From assembly GCA_035772405.1 (NCBI GenBank), contig JAYKKM010000047.1:7226001-7290000 (forward strand): 64,000 bases of DNA. Direction: 5' to 3'. Below are positions 45,606-58,302 of the stretch, in pieces (within the stretch, counting starts at the first letter, position 1; every line of letters starts with the position of its first letter). Both the position numbers and the translations under genes were made by a program. Origin of the DNA: Chrysogorgia sp. JL179-B06. Taxonomy: Eukaryota; Cnidaria; Anthozoa; Scleralcyonacea; Chrysogorgiidae. The notes under the pieces were generated by a model that was not told where the DNA came from, searched no databases, and saw nothing but the letters and a program-made list of their open reading frames with translations.

Positions 45606-46075
45606 CGAGCTAGCTTTTTACGAGCCTCGAGGCGATGACGGATAACCCGCTATTGATATACCTTAATCCTGGAACAGTGAAACATTCATGAATTGTGTGG
45701 AAGACAGCCAAGAAAGTTGGAATTCTCTTTCGCAGTTAATGTTCAAATTGAGATTATTTCAAATTTGTTTTTCTGCAGTTTAGGCGTTAACGTCGTGTTT
45801 GTGCTAATTTTCTTTTGAACAACTGGGCCCTAATTTGCAAAATGAGGTTATTACCGGAAATTAAAAGTCGGCTGAAAACTAAGAATATTGTCTGATGAGT
45901 TTATAAAATGTACCCTTTCTAGTACTTGATTGTTACTATATCTATATCAGGCCACTTATATGTGACGAACACTAATGTGTCATTCTTATTTAGCAATTGA
46001 CATAAACCGACAAGAGCAGCGATTCTCAAACAAGGAAACTCGCTTCTCTCAATATAAGCCACTGTATTTACTTAC

Positions 46076-46192
46076 GTCTTTTTTCTTCATGCTTTTTAGC
46101 TTCTATAAAGTCGAATTGTGATAGATGAGTGGGCTTGACAACGATTTTCTTTTCAACAAGTTTGATATTGAGTAACGATTTTCCATAGGCAA
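46076..46192 (-). CDS. Cys-loop ligand-gated ion channel subunit, exon before M1
   Basis: A 117-bp exon between a strong pyrimidine tract ending CATTAG and a GTAAGT donor. It encodes AYGKSLLNIKLVEKKIVVK and THLSQFDFIEAKKHEEKRR, the outer beta strands after the Cys loop and loop C region. It takes one base (T) from the exon at 59892-59974 to complete Phe, giving the FSSFAYG context typical after the Cys loop. Its single trailing base completes the first codon of the M1-M3 exon. Both phase checks support it. The loop C tip is short and lacks the usual YxTG-type segment. Confidence 0.8.
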
Positions 46193-46254
46193 CTAATGAA
46201 AACATTGAAGAAGAATACCTTATAATTAGTTACACATAAATAGAAATACGGATA

Positions 46255-47160
46255 AGCAACAACCACTCGCCCGCTTACTGTTTGAAACTTTTATAGCGTA
46301 GTTGCTTACAGTAGTTATTTTACTTGAATTAGGTAATAGCCCATTCATTTGTCAAACTGAATAGATTTTCGGTGGACAATATTTCTTAGAGGTTTGTGTT
46401 GTCTTTATTTAATTGTTTCATAGGTCATAAAAATAAATAACTAAATAGCATAAACTTTTTGCCTGCACTGAACAGAATAGTCATGGGAAGTCTACTGCTG
46501 TTTCTACCATCAATCACTATTGATGTCGCAGTTAGTATAAAAGGACACCAAAGGCTGCATGTTGAAGTACATCTTTTGAAGGAAGAAAGTGCATTTTTAT
46601 CATCTTTGTCAAATGTCTATAGGGCGTGCACATAGTGCAAATGTATAGGGGTCCATTCAAATTGGGTTTACTAAGACGTATTAGGGATTCTATCCCGATT
46701 GTTGGCGTGGATAGATTATATACAATAACTTCATAATTCTACCCACATTGGACTACTGCGATGTGGAGCTGGCAGTAATATTGATGCTCTTGAGAGGTCT
46801 AAACGCAAGGTAGAAACTGATATTTTCAAGTCTGGACTTGAAACTGATTAGTAAATAGAAATTCTATGATTGGTACCTCTTGTATAATTAGAAGAAAGTT
46901 ACATTGTGTAATGCTATAGTTAAGAACTTCCTTAAAGGCATTTTACCACCACATCTAAAGAACTATTTTCATCTCAATGAATCTGCTCATACATATATGT
47001 AGGAGCAGGATTTATTCAACTTTTGAGTTAAAGTTAGTTTTTGTAATATTGTACAAATATGAATGTGTTTATATTTGTAATAATTGTTATTTGTTAGGAA
47101 ACAGGACCCCGGCCAATGATACCAATGTTAGCATTGAACAGGCTATCCTGTATAAATATT
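46255..47160. repeat. dispersed repeat unit X, copy 2, left part (holds the empty transposon target)
   Basis: Homologous to 16925-18366. At about 47140-47150 it reads TTGAACAGGCTATCCTGTAT with a single CTATCC, where copy 1 has the 9.75 kb element between two copies of CTATCC. Confidence 0.7.
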
Positions 47161-47189
47161 GTTTCATTATTATTATTATTATTATTATT

Positions 47190-48094
47190 AGAAAACAAAC
47201 TGCAAAACCACCTGGTTGTCCAAGGCTCCTTTTTCTCTAATGTAATAAAATACTCATTATCACAACTTAATAGCATCTGGTCCAAATCTCAATCGAACTT
47301 ACCAAAAAACATTTATAAATAACTTTACCATTCGTTACATTAATAACTCTCTTCCTACACGCAAAAACCTTTCCAGATGGGGTATATCATCAACCTCGGA
47401 TTGTTCCTTTTGTTTAAACCCAGAAACGCTCTTACATGTGGTTGCAGGATGTCAATCGTACCTTCCACGGTTTACATGGAGACACGACTCTGTCCTCAAC
47501 TTTCTCGCAAAAACACTACAACCTGTCATCAACTCTAATCTCTTCGTTGATCTTCCCGGATACAAAAGTCCATCAATAATAACTGGTGAAACGCATCGTC
47601 CAGATTTGCTTTTATCTATTTCTGATGACTACCTCTATATCCTTGAACTTACTGTCGGATTTGAATCAAACCTCGAAAACAACGTTGAACGCAAAAAAGC
47701 TAAATACATAGACGTTGTTAGACAACAAAAAGAACAATATAAAAATGTAAAATTTGTAAATCTCTCGATTAGTTCTCTCGTTATTTTCTCAAAAGAATGC
47801 TCTACATTTCTAAATATGTTAAGTGATGTAGGTCTTGATAAGAAACATCAAAACTACTGCATTAAAAAAATAACATCTATCGCCATTAGAACAACATATT
47901 ATATTTTCTGCTGTAGAAACAAAGAATGGACAAATCCTGAATTAATGAACTTTTAAAATAGACGTACATATTCATATTTTCATTTGTATAATATTTAATT
48001 GATAGTTTATAATGGTTCAAGTAGTCAATTGTAAATTACCTCATTGAGCGAGATTTATAATTGTATATATAACAAAAGATTTAAATAAAGTTTC

Positions 48095-48097
<3 letters not shown>
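47190..48097 (+). pseudogene. R4/Dong-like non-LTR retrotransposon, 5' truncated, in an (ATT)n tract
   Basis: The + strand encodes a zinc-binding CSFCLNPETLLHVVAGC block followed by a restriction-like endonuclease domain (RPDLLLSISDDYLYILELTV), as in C-terminal regions of R2/R4-type elements. A frameshift lies near 47318. The frame ends at TAA 47956, followed by a 140-bp 3' UTR ending TAAATAAAGTTTCC. Both junctions are (ATT)n (47165-47190 and 48098-48130), the target preferred by Dong-type elements. Reverse transcriptase is absent, so the copy is dead. The insertion split repeat X copy 2. Confidence 0.7.
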
Positions 48098-48128
<31 letters not shown>

Positions 48129-48129
48129 A

Positions 48130-48607
48130 ATAATGCCTGAACTTTCCCTAATCCCAGAGTATTGTCAGACTATATATACCGGTTCTAATAAACTTTATGA
48201 ACCTTTTATTCTGCTGGAAAACCTCTATTGCTTTCATAATACTAATTAACAGATACAGTATTTCGATGGTTATTAATACAAAAGCTGCATGTACATGCAA
48301 CAAAGCATGCCATTATGTACTACAGTATCTAAATTATATCACCGTGCACATATATAACCTATATTCAGGATGAAATGCCTAGCCTGTTTGTTGACAATGA
48401 TGTACCTGACACAGTACTTGTTCAATCCCTAACAATTTCTGCTGATACGCGAGTGTCAACATACTTAATGTCAATATATAATACTATATAAGCTGTATTT
48501 TACATAGCAAGGGTAGGACCAGCATTTTCCAAGCTTATTCACAGACACAATAAGTTCTGGCCACTAGGCGAGCTACCGTAGGCCTAACATGTTCCATAAT
48601 AGATGGA
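48130..48607. repeat. dispersed repeat unit X, copy 2, right part
   Basis: Matches 28132-28697 in order, ending near GTAGGCCTAACATGTTCC. Confidence 0.65.
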
Positions 48608-48889
48608 GTAAACATATACATGGACGATCGTATCCTCAGGACAAAAAAGTCCCAGACAGAAATAGAACCTTCTGGTTGCTAGTCGACACTCTAACCATGG
48701 AGCCATCGATATTCAGATGGAGAGAGGTTACAATGATGTACAGGTTTGATTGATATATGTACTTTCTATATATAAGTAACGCTTGGATGTGTTAACATAT
48801 ACACTGTTGAAGTGAATGCGAGCAGCATAGGCAGTATACATAATAATGTCAATTAAATCAGTACATCATTGTAATATTTACTCTCCATA

Positions 48890-48972
48890 GGTCAATGAGA
48901 GTATCGGTAGATCAATGGTTATAGAACGTCTAGCTCAGTGTCAATCAGAAAGTTATAGGTTCGATTTTTCAA
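48890..48972 (+). repeat. tRNA-derived SINE-like fragment
   Basis: AGATCAATGGTTATAGAACG (A-box-like) and TATAGGTTCGATTTTTC (B-box-like) at tRNA spacing, with no intact tRNA fold. Confidence 0.5.
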
Positions 48973-49264
48973 AATTGGAAAAAGTGCCCTTTTTCTGAAA
49001 TAAAAATTCCGTTTTATAAATTTGTTGCTTAAATTTTGCTGTCAGTATATCAGTATATGTCCATATTATGTGTGAAATGTATACATGTACTTACTGTTTT
49101 AAAGTTAAAACTGCTTCTTTATCAATAAAATAAAACAAATGGAAGTTACAACCGTACAAGATGCACCTTTTTGGCGGTGCCACCCACTTTTCAGATGCTT
49201 CCGCGGACTCTACTAATATATAATGACTGACACATATGCTCATTGTAACCTTCGATCTCCTACA

Positions 49265-49335
49265 TCTCAGTAGCTCAATCATTAGAGCGTCTCCCAAGCA
49301 ATCATAAAGTTACAGGTTCGATTCCTGTCCGGTTG
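49265..49335 (+). repeat. tRNA-derived SINE-like fragment with A and B boxes
   Basis: AGTAGCTCAATCATTAGAGCG (A box TAGCTCAATC) and ACAGGTTCGATTCCTGT (B box plus T-arm) are well preserved. The anticodon arm does not close, so it is a SINE head rather than a working tRNA. Confidence 0.6.
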
Positions 49336-50163
49336 TTCACAGTCATTTGTCTGAGGATATGAGCTTAACAATCATCCATGTATCGTGTGTCTACTCCAAT
49401 CTCGCTTATTCACTACAGCAGTGTATATATTAACACTGACCAGTACACAGTAATGCTTGCTTATACTACAAAATTGTAGGCAAGGCCCATGTCGTATAAA
49501 CACATGAGCTATATCACCCTAAACTACCAGTACAGTATATATAGGCTAATTACCAAGCATAGTATTTATAATTTTAATAAAATTATAAACATGTTGTATA
49601 TGCAATTTAAAAATTGTAATTACACTTACAATTCTGCAGTATTATAAAGCACAAATGGTATATATATTGAACTGCGTGGATTCAATTCCAATTTCATCAA
49701 AATCAATTTCAAAAATTATATCTTTTGAAAATTCTAAACATTCAAAACATTATACACTTTCAAATTGTTCCTACTTAATATTTACACCACATGTGTGGTT
49801 GTTCAAGGGCTTTCCAATGGTATATAGAACAACTCTCTTCGTTAAGTATTTCAAACCTTGTCAAAATATTTCTGAGCAATATACAAAAATTATATTTTTC
49901 GAAAATTCTAACCACATTTAAAACATAACATACTTTCAATTTTTTAAATTGTTCCATGATAGCTACAAACTTCAAACTTGCACCACAATTGTGATTTTTC
50001 AAGGGCTTTGTTATGGTTTATATAGTATAAATCTCACTGTTAAGTATTGAAAAATATATATTACAGTACAACTTATATGGTTCTTTTATTAAAGAGTATA
50101 ATATATAATATATAATTGCCCGCAGAAAAACTAATGAACGCGAGCCTGTTAATAAGTTCATCA

Positions 50164-50209
50164 TGAAATCAGCTGATGCGGTAACAAACATGACTGTATC
50201 AGCTGATTT
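50164..50209. repeat. short inverted repeat
   Basis: GAAATCAGCTGAT and ATCAGCTGATTTC flank 20 bp. Confidence 0.7.
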
Positions 50210-50445
50210 CGTGGGAAACTGTTGACAGATTCGCAGATTTTATTTTTAATATTATTTTTTGGGTATGTCTTGTATACATCACTTCTGATTCTGACTTTGT
50301 GGTGCAGACTGCAGTGTAATTTTCTATATCGACTTCGCAGCAAAGCCAAACAAGGTAAATAAATTAGTGTTCTCATGCAAAATCGAAAACTCTAAAAAGT
50401 TTAGTGCACTGCACACAAAAATTAAACACTTTGGGCTCTTTAGTT

Positions 50446-50772
50446 GATAATAAATAATAATAATAATGGAAACTTTATTTAAATATTTTGTTATATATAT
50501 ACAATTATAAATCTCGCTCAATGAGGTAATTTACAATTAACTACTTGAACAACTATAAACTATCAATTAAAGATTATACAATCTTCATATATGAATATAT
50601 ATGTCTATTTTAAAAGTTCATTAATTCAGGATTTGTCCATTCTTTGTTTCTACAGCAGAAAATATAATATGTTGTTCTAATGGCGATAGATGTTATTTTT
50701 TTAATGCAGTAGTTTTGGTGTTTCTTATCAAGAGCTACATCACTTAACATATTAATAATAATAATAATAATA
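50446..50772 (-). pseudogene. second R4/Dong-like copy, 3' end only, in (TAA)n
   Basis: Reading on the - strand, this matches the last about 300 bp of the element at 47190-48097, from its SDVALDKKHQNYCIKKITS codons through the LMNF stop and 3' UTR. It is truncated at a different 5' point. Both ends lie in TAA/ATT triplet runs, like the first copy. Confidence 0.75.
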
Positions 50773-51839
50773 ATTTATTTCTGGTACATCACAATATTCT
50801 CAATGCCTTTATAACCTCAAAATTCAACTGAATTACAAAAAATTAAAAATAGAATAAAATCATTAAGATCAATTTAAAAGGAAATTAATAATAATTATAC
50901 AGTCGTGACAAATAACCCAAGTTAAGAATTAAAAAGTTAAGTTTTAAGATGTATTTTATAAATTTCAACCGATGCCGAAAATCGAATTTCCGTAAGTCAT
51001 TCCAGAGCCTTGGTGCATTTAGTTTGATGTCAGAGTCTTATGAAACAATGAAATTCAGAAAACACAAGCTTGATTTGAAATCGTTTAAAAGCTCAGATAG
51101 TGTTCACAAATTACTGGTTATCTATTTTCAATAGCCCTTTCAGCGGTTGCTATTGATAGCGCAAAATGCGGACAAACAAACCAAATTTGATTCGAAAATG
51201 ATTGCAAATGAGTTATTTTATTTTGTTATGGCCGCAATAATTATGGGTAAATGCGGACAAACAACTGACGTCATCTCGACAAAGTGCTATCAAAGTAACA
51301 ACAGGCGAGTATAAGATTATATAAGATTAAGTTATGCAACAGACGACTGCAAGATATCGTAATGAGGTTAAATACGAACTTGGAAATATTGCAGATTTGT
51401 TTAAGATTATACCAGGTATTCGATAAGGAATAGTGATTTTGAACTGGCACGCTTCAATACGGTTCGTTACGGTAAACACTTAGTTACATAGCTATAGGGC
51501 CATTTCTATGGTCAAAACTAAGTACTGAAATGAGGCACTTAGCTAGCCTGAACTCTTTTAGGAAGAATATTAAAACAAGATCTCTCCGGCCTGATATATT
51601 GACAACAATAACTAATGCTGCAATCTTTGTATCTTATAATTTTACACTCTGTATATATCAGATAAATGTACATCTTATAGGATTAAGTATTACATTTTTA
51701 AGTGTAGAAGTATATAACAGATTTTACGTGCATGTAAATAATTAAGTATCTATATATTATGTAAATGCAGGCCTAGAGCGCTTGTTTAAAGCCGGTTAGC
51801 TACCGTTAACATGCATTTTTTAACGTTTGTTTACGTAAG

Positions 51840-53340
51840 TGAACGTTTGTGGAGAGAAAAATAAACGTTTTGACAACGTTTTAAAATGTCCCCGGCACTA
51901 TCCTTTGTTGCTAACAATCCAGTGTGAAGGCACGTCACCGTACGCCACTTCACGAACTGGCAAAGCACATTACAAATTTGGAGGGTCGCAGTTCCCAGGG
52001 AATCTCTTTAGCCGTGCATACCTTACACCACCCCTCTAGTGAGCTCCAGACAGTCCTGCGAGACGCCAAAGCCTGGCCTTTCCATGTGGCCCTGGCCAAT
52101 AATCTGTACTACAGGTTAGGTCCTTTGTGGTGTTTCTTGCGCGGCCGAGAAAACCCTCAACTCCGGGAGGATGATCTAACGAGACCGGAATAACGAATTC
52201 ACTTACCGCCTAGTCTCCCAGACAAACCTGAAAGCCGCAACCAAAATCCGACGACAGGATCGGAACGTCGCGAAAAGCTTAAGATAAAGAGAACAAACAA
52301 AACAAACCAAACACTGCACATGCAATGCACACAACGTACACGCGATGTACATAAAGGACACGTACGACGGAAGCCATAAGGCAGCTGTGCAGTACAAGGA
52401 CAATTAAGTGACAACACATACATGCACTAGTTATAAAACAAGCATCACCCGTCAAGTCAGGGAAAGCAAGACACGTAACGTCTGTGCCTGTAGCCCTTCG
52501 GTAGCACTGCCGAAGGGCCCATCCGCGGAATATAACCGCCAGCGAGCGGGAGAACCTGGTCTCCGGGAGAACCTTTTTTCCCATGTAAACCTTTTTTCCC
52601 ATGTAAACAGCAATCGCCACTTAGTGTTCAAAAACGTGCCGGAACCGCAATCCCGGCTGTGCAGGCCACCATGTACGTACCCCACCAGGGAATCTCCATC
52701 CCTGGCAGAGTTCTCTTCCAGGGACCGCGGAACAATTTTTGGATTGGGGGGGATGGGGGGGGGGGGGGGGGCTAGCGAACGCTATAATTAGGGCTATATA
52801 AAAATCGCTGCAGCTCCATACGGCATTGGCTGCCCAGGGAAACTCATCCCAGGGAACCGCGTCCCTCGCTGATACGATAGCCAGCAATCAATCTACTGAG
52901 GGAAACCCCGTGTCCCCCAGCAGATGCAATAAAGCGTGCGAGGGGAACCTTGTCACCCTGTAGCTCCATCCAGCTATTAGGCTGCCCAGGGAAAACCATC
53001 CCATGCAGACACAATAGACTGCTATCATCTGCCCAGGGCACCACGTCCCTTGCAGATGCAATAGCCAGCGCTAAATCTACCGAACCTGCGGGCAGCATAC
53101 TAGGGGAACCAAGTCGCCCTGCAGCTCCAACCCGTGCGAGGGGAATCTTGTCACCCTGCAGCTCCATCCAGCTATTTGGCTGCCCAGGGAAACTCATCCC
53201 ATGCAGACGTGAGAGGCGAACCTAGTCGCCCTGCAGCTGCATCCTGCTATTGGCTGCCCAGGGAAAGTTCCCATGCGCAGACGCAATAGACTGCTATCCA
53301 GCACCCAGAGTCCCTCGCTGATGCGATTAGCGCAGCCTTC
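51840..53340. repeat. GC-rich block with degenerate long tandem repeats
   Basis: This 1.5 kb is markedly GC-richer than its surroundings. From about 52800 a composite unit containing CTGCAGCTCCATCCAGCTAT, GGCTGCCCAGGGAAACTCAT and CCCATGCAGAC recurs about four times with rearranged sub-blocks. A short doubled TTTTTTCCCATGTAAACC lies at 52571-52610 and a G run at 52746-52770. Several open frames cross it, but none gives a protein I recognise. Confidence 0.6.
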
Positions 53341-53344
53341 AATT

Positions 53345-53592
53345 TTAGTTTAGTTTAGTTTATTAGATTTTAACAGGCTAGAAGCCCAATTGATAGGGGT
53401 TCCGAGGGCCTACGATTTAAGGTCGTTATCCGAGAAGACCCGAAAGTCTTACCATTTGCTGATATTATTGCAAAGGCAGCACTTTCTCCTCGATTATTTT
53501 TAAGACCCTGAGTGGAGGTCCGACACAGGATTTGAACCTGTGTCTCCCAGCTCATAGGCATGTGTGGTAACCACTAGACCACAACAGCTTGA
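53345..53592 (-). repeat. tRNA-derived SINE, family B copy 1
   Basis: On the - strand a tRNA-like head (TGTGGTCTAGTGGTTACCAC A box; CACAGGTTCAAATCCTG B box) is followed by a body (GCACTTTCTCC on the + strand, AACGACC, GGAACCCCTAT) and an (AAACT)n tail. Copy 2 is at 58303-58565. Confidence 0.85.
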
Positions 53593-54179
53593 TAGTAATG
53601 CATAAAATTCGTACAATAAGCGAGAACCGCTGCAGAGAATTCTCTAGGGGTTGCCATTTCAAGATTTTTCATGAAATTTTATTCTGACGGGAAAATTATT
53701 CACATGGGAAATTTTAATCCCGTTGGCAGATATTTTGCCCCCCGCCGACCAAGGTTATGCCAGCCGGCTTCTCCTATGAACACGAGGAGATTTTAATAGG
53801 TGATACAAGTGTGAGGCACAATATCGCTACCGGTACCCTACAGTACGTCGGTTGTGTGAATGTAGGAATTGATCCCAGATCAGAACAGTGATCAGACCAT
53901 TTTTTTTCTTGCACTTGTCCCTAATTCATTAGTTTTTCAAACTTAGGAAAGCTCTAGGCATTGCAGTCGAAAAATGTAGACATTATTTATTTACTTTAAT
54001 ATTTCAATAAAAAATTGTTACAATAAAAATTGCGATCACAGAACGTTTTAACCATTATTTTTCAGTATTGTTAGAAAAAGTCGACTATAGAGCAAAATTA
54101 TCTTTACACTTAAAAAGGTTCACTGAAAAATTGAATAATTTCCGTTTACGAGAATTTTCACGCCATTCGTTTACATCAT

Positions 54180-54480
54180 TCAAAAGTCGGGGCTTAACTC
54201 GGGCGCCTAAAATTTCGGAATTTTGATTGCGGCAATATTGTAGCTGGTTACGTGATTAGAATAATATTTCATGCCCGTACAAAATGAATTATTACATCAT
54301 TCAAAAGTCGGGGCTTAACTCGGGCGTGTAAGTCGTTAACTGTCTCGAGTTAAGCCCCTTCTTTTATGGGGACTTAACTCGAAGGGTGACAACAGTCTTC
54401 ACTTCCTATGGGCGTGTCGGGGGCTTAACTCGAAAAGGGCATAACTCGAGGGGCTTAAATCGAAGGGCTTAACTCGAAGA
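54180..54480. repeat. cluster of GGGCTTAACTCGA-like motifs
   Basis: About eight copies in direct and inverted orientation, including two of TTCAAAAGTCGGGGCTTAAC about 120 bp apart and several AGGGCTTAACTCGAAG at the right end. No coding frame explains it. Confidence 0.7.
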
Positions 54481-55399
54481 TTACCTACCTCGATCTCGGA
54501 TCCCGTTTAGATGTTTATATATATTCAAGATCGACGGCCCATGCGCGGCATCGGAAAATTTGGCCCTGGTAACTAGATATGGTAAATATCTGCATTTGAA
54601 TTAATATTTAAATTGAACCGTAAAAGAAAAGTACGTGTTTTGTCGGGTTATACGCTGAATGAAGATTTGAGTTAAAAAAGATCGTGAAAAGGCAGTGAAA
54701 ATGCAATATATCGTCGTCGGAAGATGTCAAGTTCGTAAATCAATTTTTATACGTGACGTCAAAACTAAAGGTAAACCCGTTTTCGGTTTTTTAAACCTGT
54801 TAATCAGTTACAAAGATAGTTTTGCAAAAATGTCCGAGTATGTTATTCAGGCTTTTATTTGATGTATAGCATGATTTTCTAGAGTTAGTAGTTCAAAAGA
54901 TATCGTCGTCTGAATTATTTAAAATATTTACTCGGAGTTTGTCAATCCAATCCAAGCGTCGTCGCTTTTTTCAAGCTGTCAGCTATAAGTTAAAAAATAT
55001 TTTTGTAGGTATGTCAGAGGCTGTTAATCAAGCTTTCATTAGATATGTAGAATGAGTTCTTAGAGTTAGTACTTCAAAATATATTGTGGTCGGAACATTT
55101 CACTTTTGGCATGGCGTCATGGCGACTAGAAACAAAACCAAAACGTGAGCCTGTCAATCAGACATCACGAAATCACTCTTTGAAGGGCTTTCGCTCGAAA
55201 TTGAATGGTCCTTACACACGATATACCAATAAATTATGTGCTTTATTATAATATTGCAGAGTAACAAATGTTAATTCAAATTTTGAATGGCAGATTTTAT
55301 ACTTTTATTTAAATTATCCATCACCATTGTTTCACTCGGTCACTTTGCAACCTCATCCACAATGGAATAATTGCAATACTTGATAATTAGCCTATATAG

Positions 55400-56520
55400 T
55401 GAGCACCAGTACTGGTGGTAAGGATGTAAAAAAGGTACAGATTATAGCTGTGTTTACACTGCAAGTCTATAGGACTAACCAGGACCAACCTGGCTGGATG
55501 CCACCTTGGGCCTGGCTTACATTTTACTGACTTTAATAGTCTAAACATGCACCACACTGGTTATAACAATCAGTGTTTATACACTCATCTGATGGCATGC
55601 TGGTCTGGCCAATGGCTTAGTGTGTTTATGTAAACACCTTTGTCCTGTATTAGGCCTAGATAATGCCAGTCCTAGGCTTGCAATGTATATATTTACACAG
55701 CTTTTGTAGGATATATACTGTATATAGATACTGTATAATTGGGTAGGTTAACACTCACTGTGTCAGGGGAACACATTAGGGATTAAACAACTGGTATCAT
55801 CTCACTGACAACAAGCAGCTGAAGGGAATTTCATCTTGAATTAATGATATATTGATGAAATAATTAGATTAAGCAATGTTCTTTGTTGCATATTATGGAC
55901 TTTTGTTATTTCATCTTTTTGAAATGTGTTACCAGTACTTGAATACCATTGAAATACCGGTACATGTATGCATAATTGTATAATAATTATAATGAGATTA
56001 TATATTAATAAAAGCAACAGAAGTCTTCTAACAGAATAAAAGTTTTATCGAGCTTATCAATATATAGTCAGAGTACAATTAACACTCATTTCAAAACTCA
56101 AAAATTAGCTGATATAGAGTATACTGGTGTCTGGTAGTAAGGATGTAACAAATTACAGACTTTAGCTGTGTTTACATATATTGCAAGTCTATATAGGACC
56201 AACCTGGCCAGCCACGACCTGGGCCTGGCTTACATTTTATTGACTTTAATAGTGTAAACATACACCATACTGGCTATTACGCTCATCTGATATTATGGCA
56301 TATGCCCTTCTGGCCAAAGGCTTAGTGTGTCTCTTTAAATTCACCTTTGTCCTGGATAGTAGGCCTGGACAGTGCCAGTCCTAGGCTTTCAATACCATTG
56401 AATACCATTGAAATACTGGAACATGCATGTACATGTGCATAATTATATAATATTAATAAAAGTTAAGAAACAGAAGTCTTCTAAAAGAATAAAAGGTTTA
56501 TCAGGCTTATCAATTTGGTC
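55400..56520. repeat. diverged direct duplication (about 55400-56080 and 56100-56520)
   Basis: Shared blocks in the same order: TAGCTGTGTTTACA, CCTGGCTTACATTTTA, GGCTTAGTGTGT, AGTGCCAGTCCTAGGCTT-like, ACAGAAGTCTTCTAA, GGCTTATCAAT-like. Non-coding receptor intron. Confidence 0.7.
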
Positions 56521-56748
56521 TAGGATAAATTTAGGTATTGAATCTATTGGTATCTGCTCATACTAACAATTAGACAATAAGGAACATGCAGATTATATTA
56601 TTACAGTAGGGTACATGTATGTACAAGGTTATGCAGTCTCGTGAATACAATTGTACTTTGAGTAAAATCATGAGTGTATGCCACTGTTACTGTAAACATG
56701 CATGTTGAAATTTATTATTAAAACCATAACTGACATAATTAACTTTAA

Positions 56749-56883
56749 AGGTGCCGTCCAGTTCGTTCTGCGCATGTCCACATTTCTGTTTACATCGTTT
56801 GTTTACATTGCATTATATAAACATTGAACATGAAGTATTGCGGATTGAAATATCACACATGCGCAGAACGGACTGGACTACCT
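56749..56883. mobile_element. 135-bp MITE flanked by TTAA
   Basis: Imperfect inverted ends (AGGTGCCGTCCAGTTCGTTC and AGGTAGTCCAGTCCGTTC) flanked by TTAA on both sides. TTAA suggests piggyBac-type mobilisation, though a TA-target element is possible. Confidence 0.55.
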
Positions 56884-56999
56884 TTAATTATGTAATATAT
56901 AATTAATAAAATTATTATTTAAATTAATAATTATTAAAATTAATTATTAATTTCAATAATCAATAGTTACACAATTGGTTTCTAACCCTGCCTGCGAGA

Positions 57000-57190
57000 C
57001 AATTTAGTGCTGGCAGACTTTCCCACTTGGGTTCTGTTCAGTACACTACCCACAAATTGCACCCAAAAAATAAGCAGTTTGAAAATCTGTTCAGTTTGGC
57101 AATATTAGAGCCTCAAACGGTAAGCGGGCGAGGGGTTGTTGCGTACACGTATTTCTAGTTTATAGAGTAAGCGGGCGAGAGGTTGTTGCG
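57000..57190 (-). repeat. partial inverted copy of repeat unit X left end
   Basis: The - strand carries TACGCAACAACCCCTCGCCC followed by GCTTACCGTTTGAG, matching 16925 and 46255. The GGGCGAG.GGTTGTTGCGTAC end is itself doubled (57123 and 57176). Confidence 0.6.
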
Positions 57191-58302
57191 TACACGTATT
57201 TTTAGTTATTGTTATACGGGGGTTTTAAATACACAGCATAAAATGTGTTGATTTTTAATTAGGATTCTTTCGAAAATTTCGATAAATAAGTCAAACTATT
57301 TGTCAGAAATAGTATATGAAAATCCGTGCCCGCCCACTTCCGGATATTTGATCGCAAAAGTATCAAAATATGGCTAAAATCGGAATGTTTTCGGTTATTC
57401 TTCTAAAGATTGAAATAAATGAAGTTTGCTCACACGGATCCTAAAAGTATAAGGTTTTAGAAAAATGATTATGTATTTATTGTTCATTTACGCCGAAATG
57501 TCGCCATGTCAAAATGCAAACGAAAATATTGAACCTAGCCGGTTTTTCATAGTGTTTACATATGTGAATGAACAGATGGTCTTGTTATCAGAGGCGTAGC
57601 ATTCTACTCATGCGCGCAATCGATTTTGTTCACTCGGCATTGAGCAGTTCGATATTTCCCGAATAGAATTATATAAGTTTTGTTATATTTGACTGACGTC
57701 CATGTCACTTTGGATCTGAACTAACGTCGTTAATCGCCAAGGCCGAGATTGACGTCATATCGTCTTCATATCGGACAAACCTCTAAGATAACTATATTTT
57801 ATTGTGTTAGAGTGGCTGATTTGTGTTTGTTAATAACTGAACAAATCTTGTTAGATCAAACGCCACTTAAATCTTACGCGATTTCTGCGTTATTTGTTTA
57901 AAATTTAGTTAGTGGTGGCAGATCCCGCACATTTTTAAAAATAACTCTTGTTCAAAATGAACACATTACGTCATTAGAGATTGGGGAGCAGTATGACTTC
58001 TGCTAATGTTTATTTACAAGCATTGCGTATTTCATTTAATACTTGCTGTATAAATATATATATCTATTAGTATAAATGATGTATTTGATGGTACGGGAAA
58101 GTCACGAATCGTAAAATAGCGAATAGGAAATAGTGCGAATCGTGACGGCGTATATTTTGAGGCACATTTCAATTTTCAAATAAATTATGTCTAGTATTGT
58201 TAATTACTGTTGTGTATTAGTTTTTACTGTTTAGTATTGTTTAGTGTTTAGTGTGTAGTAGTGTTTAGTGTTTAGTTTTTAGTGTTTAGTATTGTTTACA
58301 GC

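Noticed and set aside
49265..49335. Possible functional tRNA gene
   Set aside because: A and B boxes and the T arm are good, but acceptor and anticodon stems do not close, and diverged relatives exist nearby, so a SINE head is more likely.
51839..52193. Possible coding exon in the GC-rich block
   Set aside because: The 89-codon frame has no recognised domain, and the block is repetitive with open frames on both strands.
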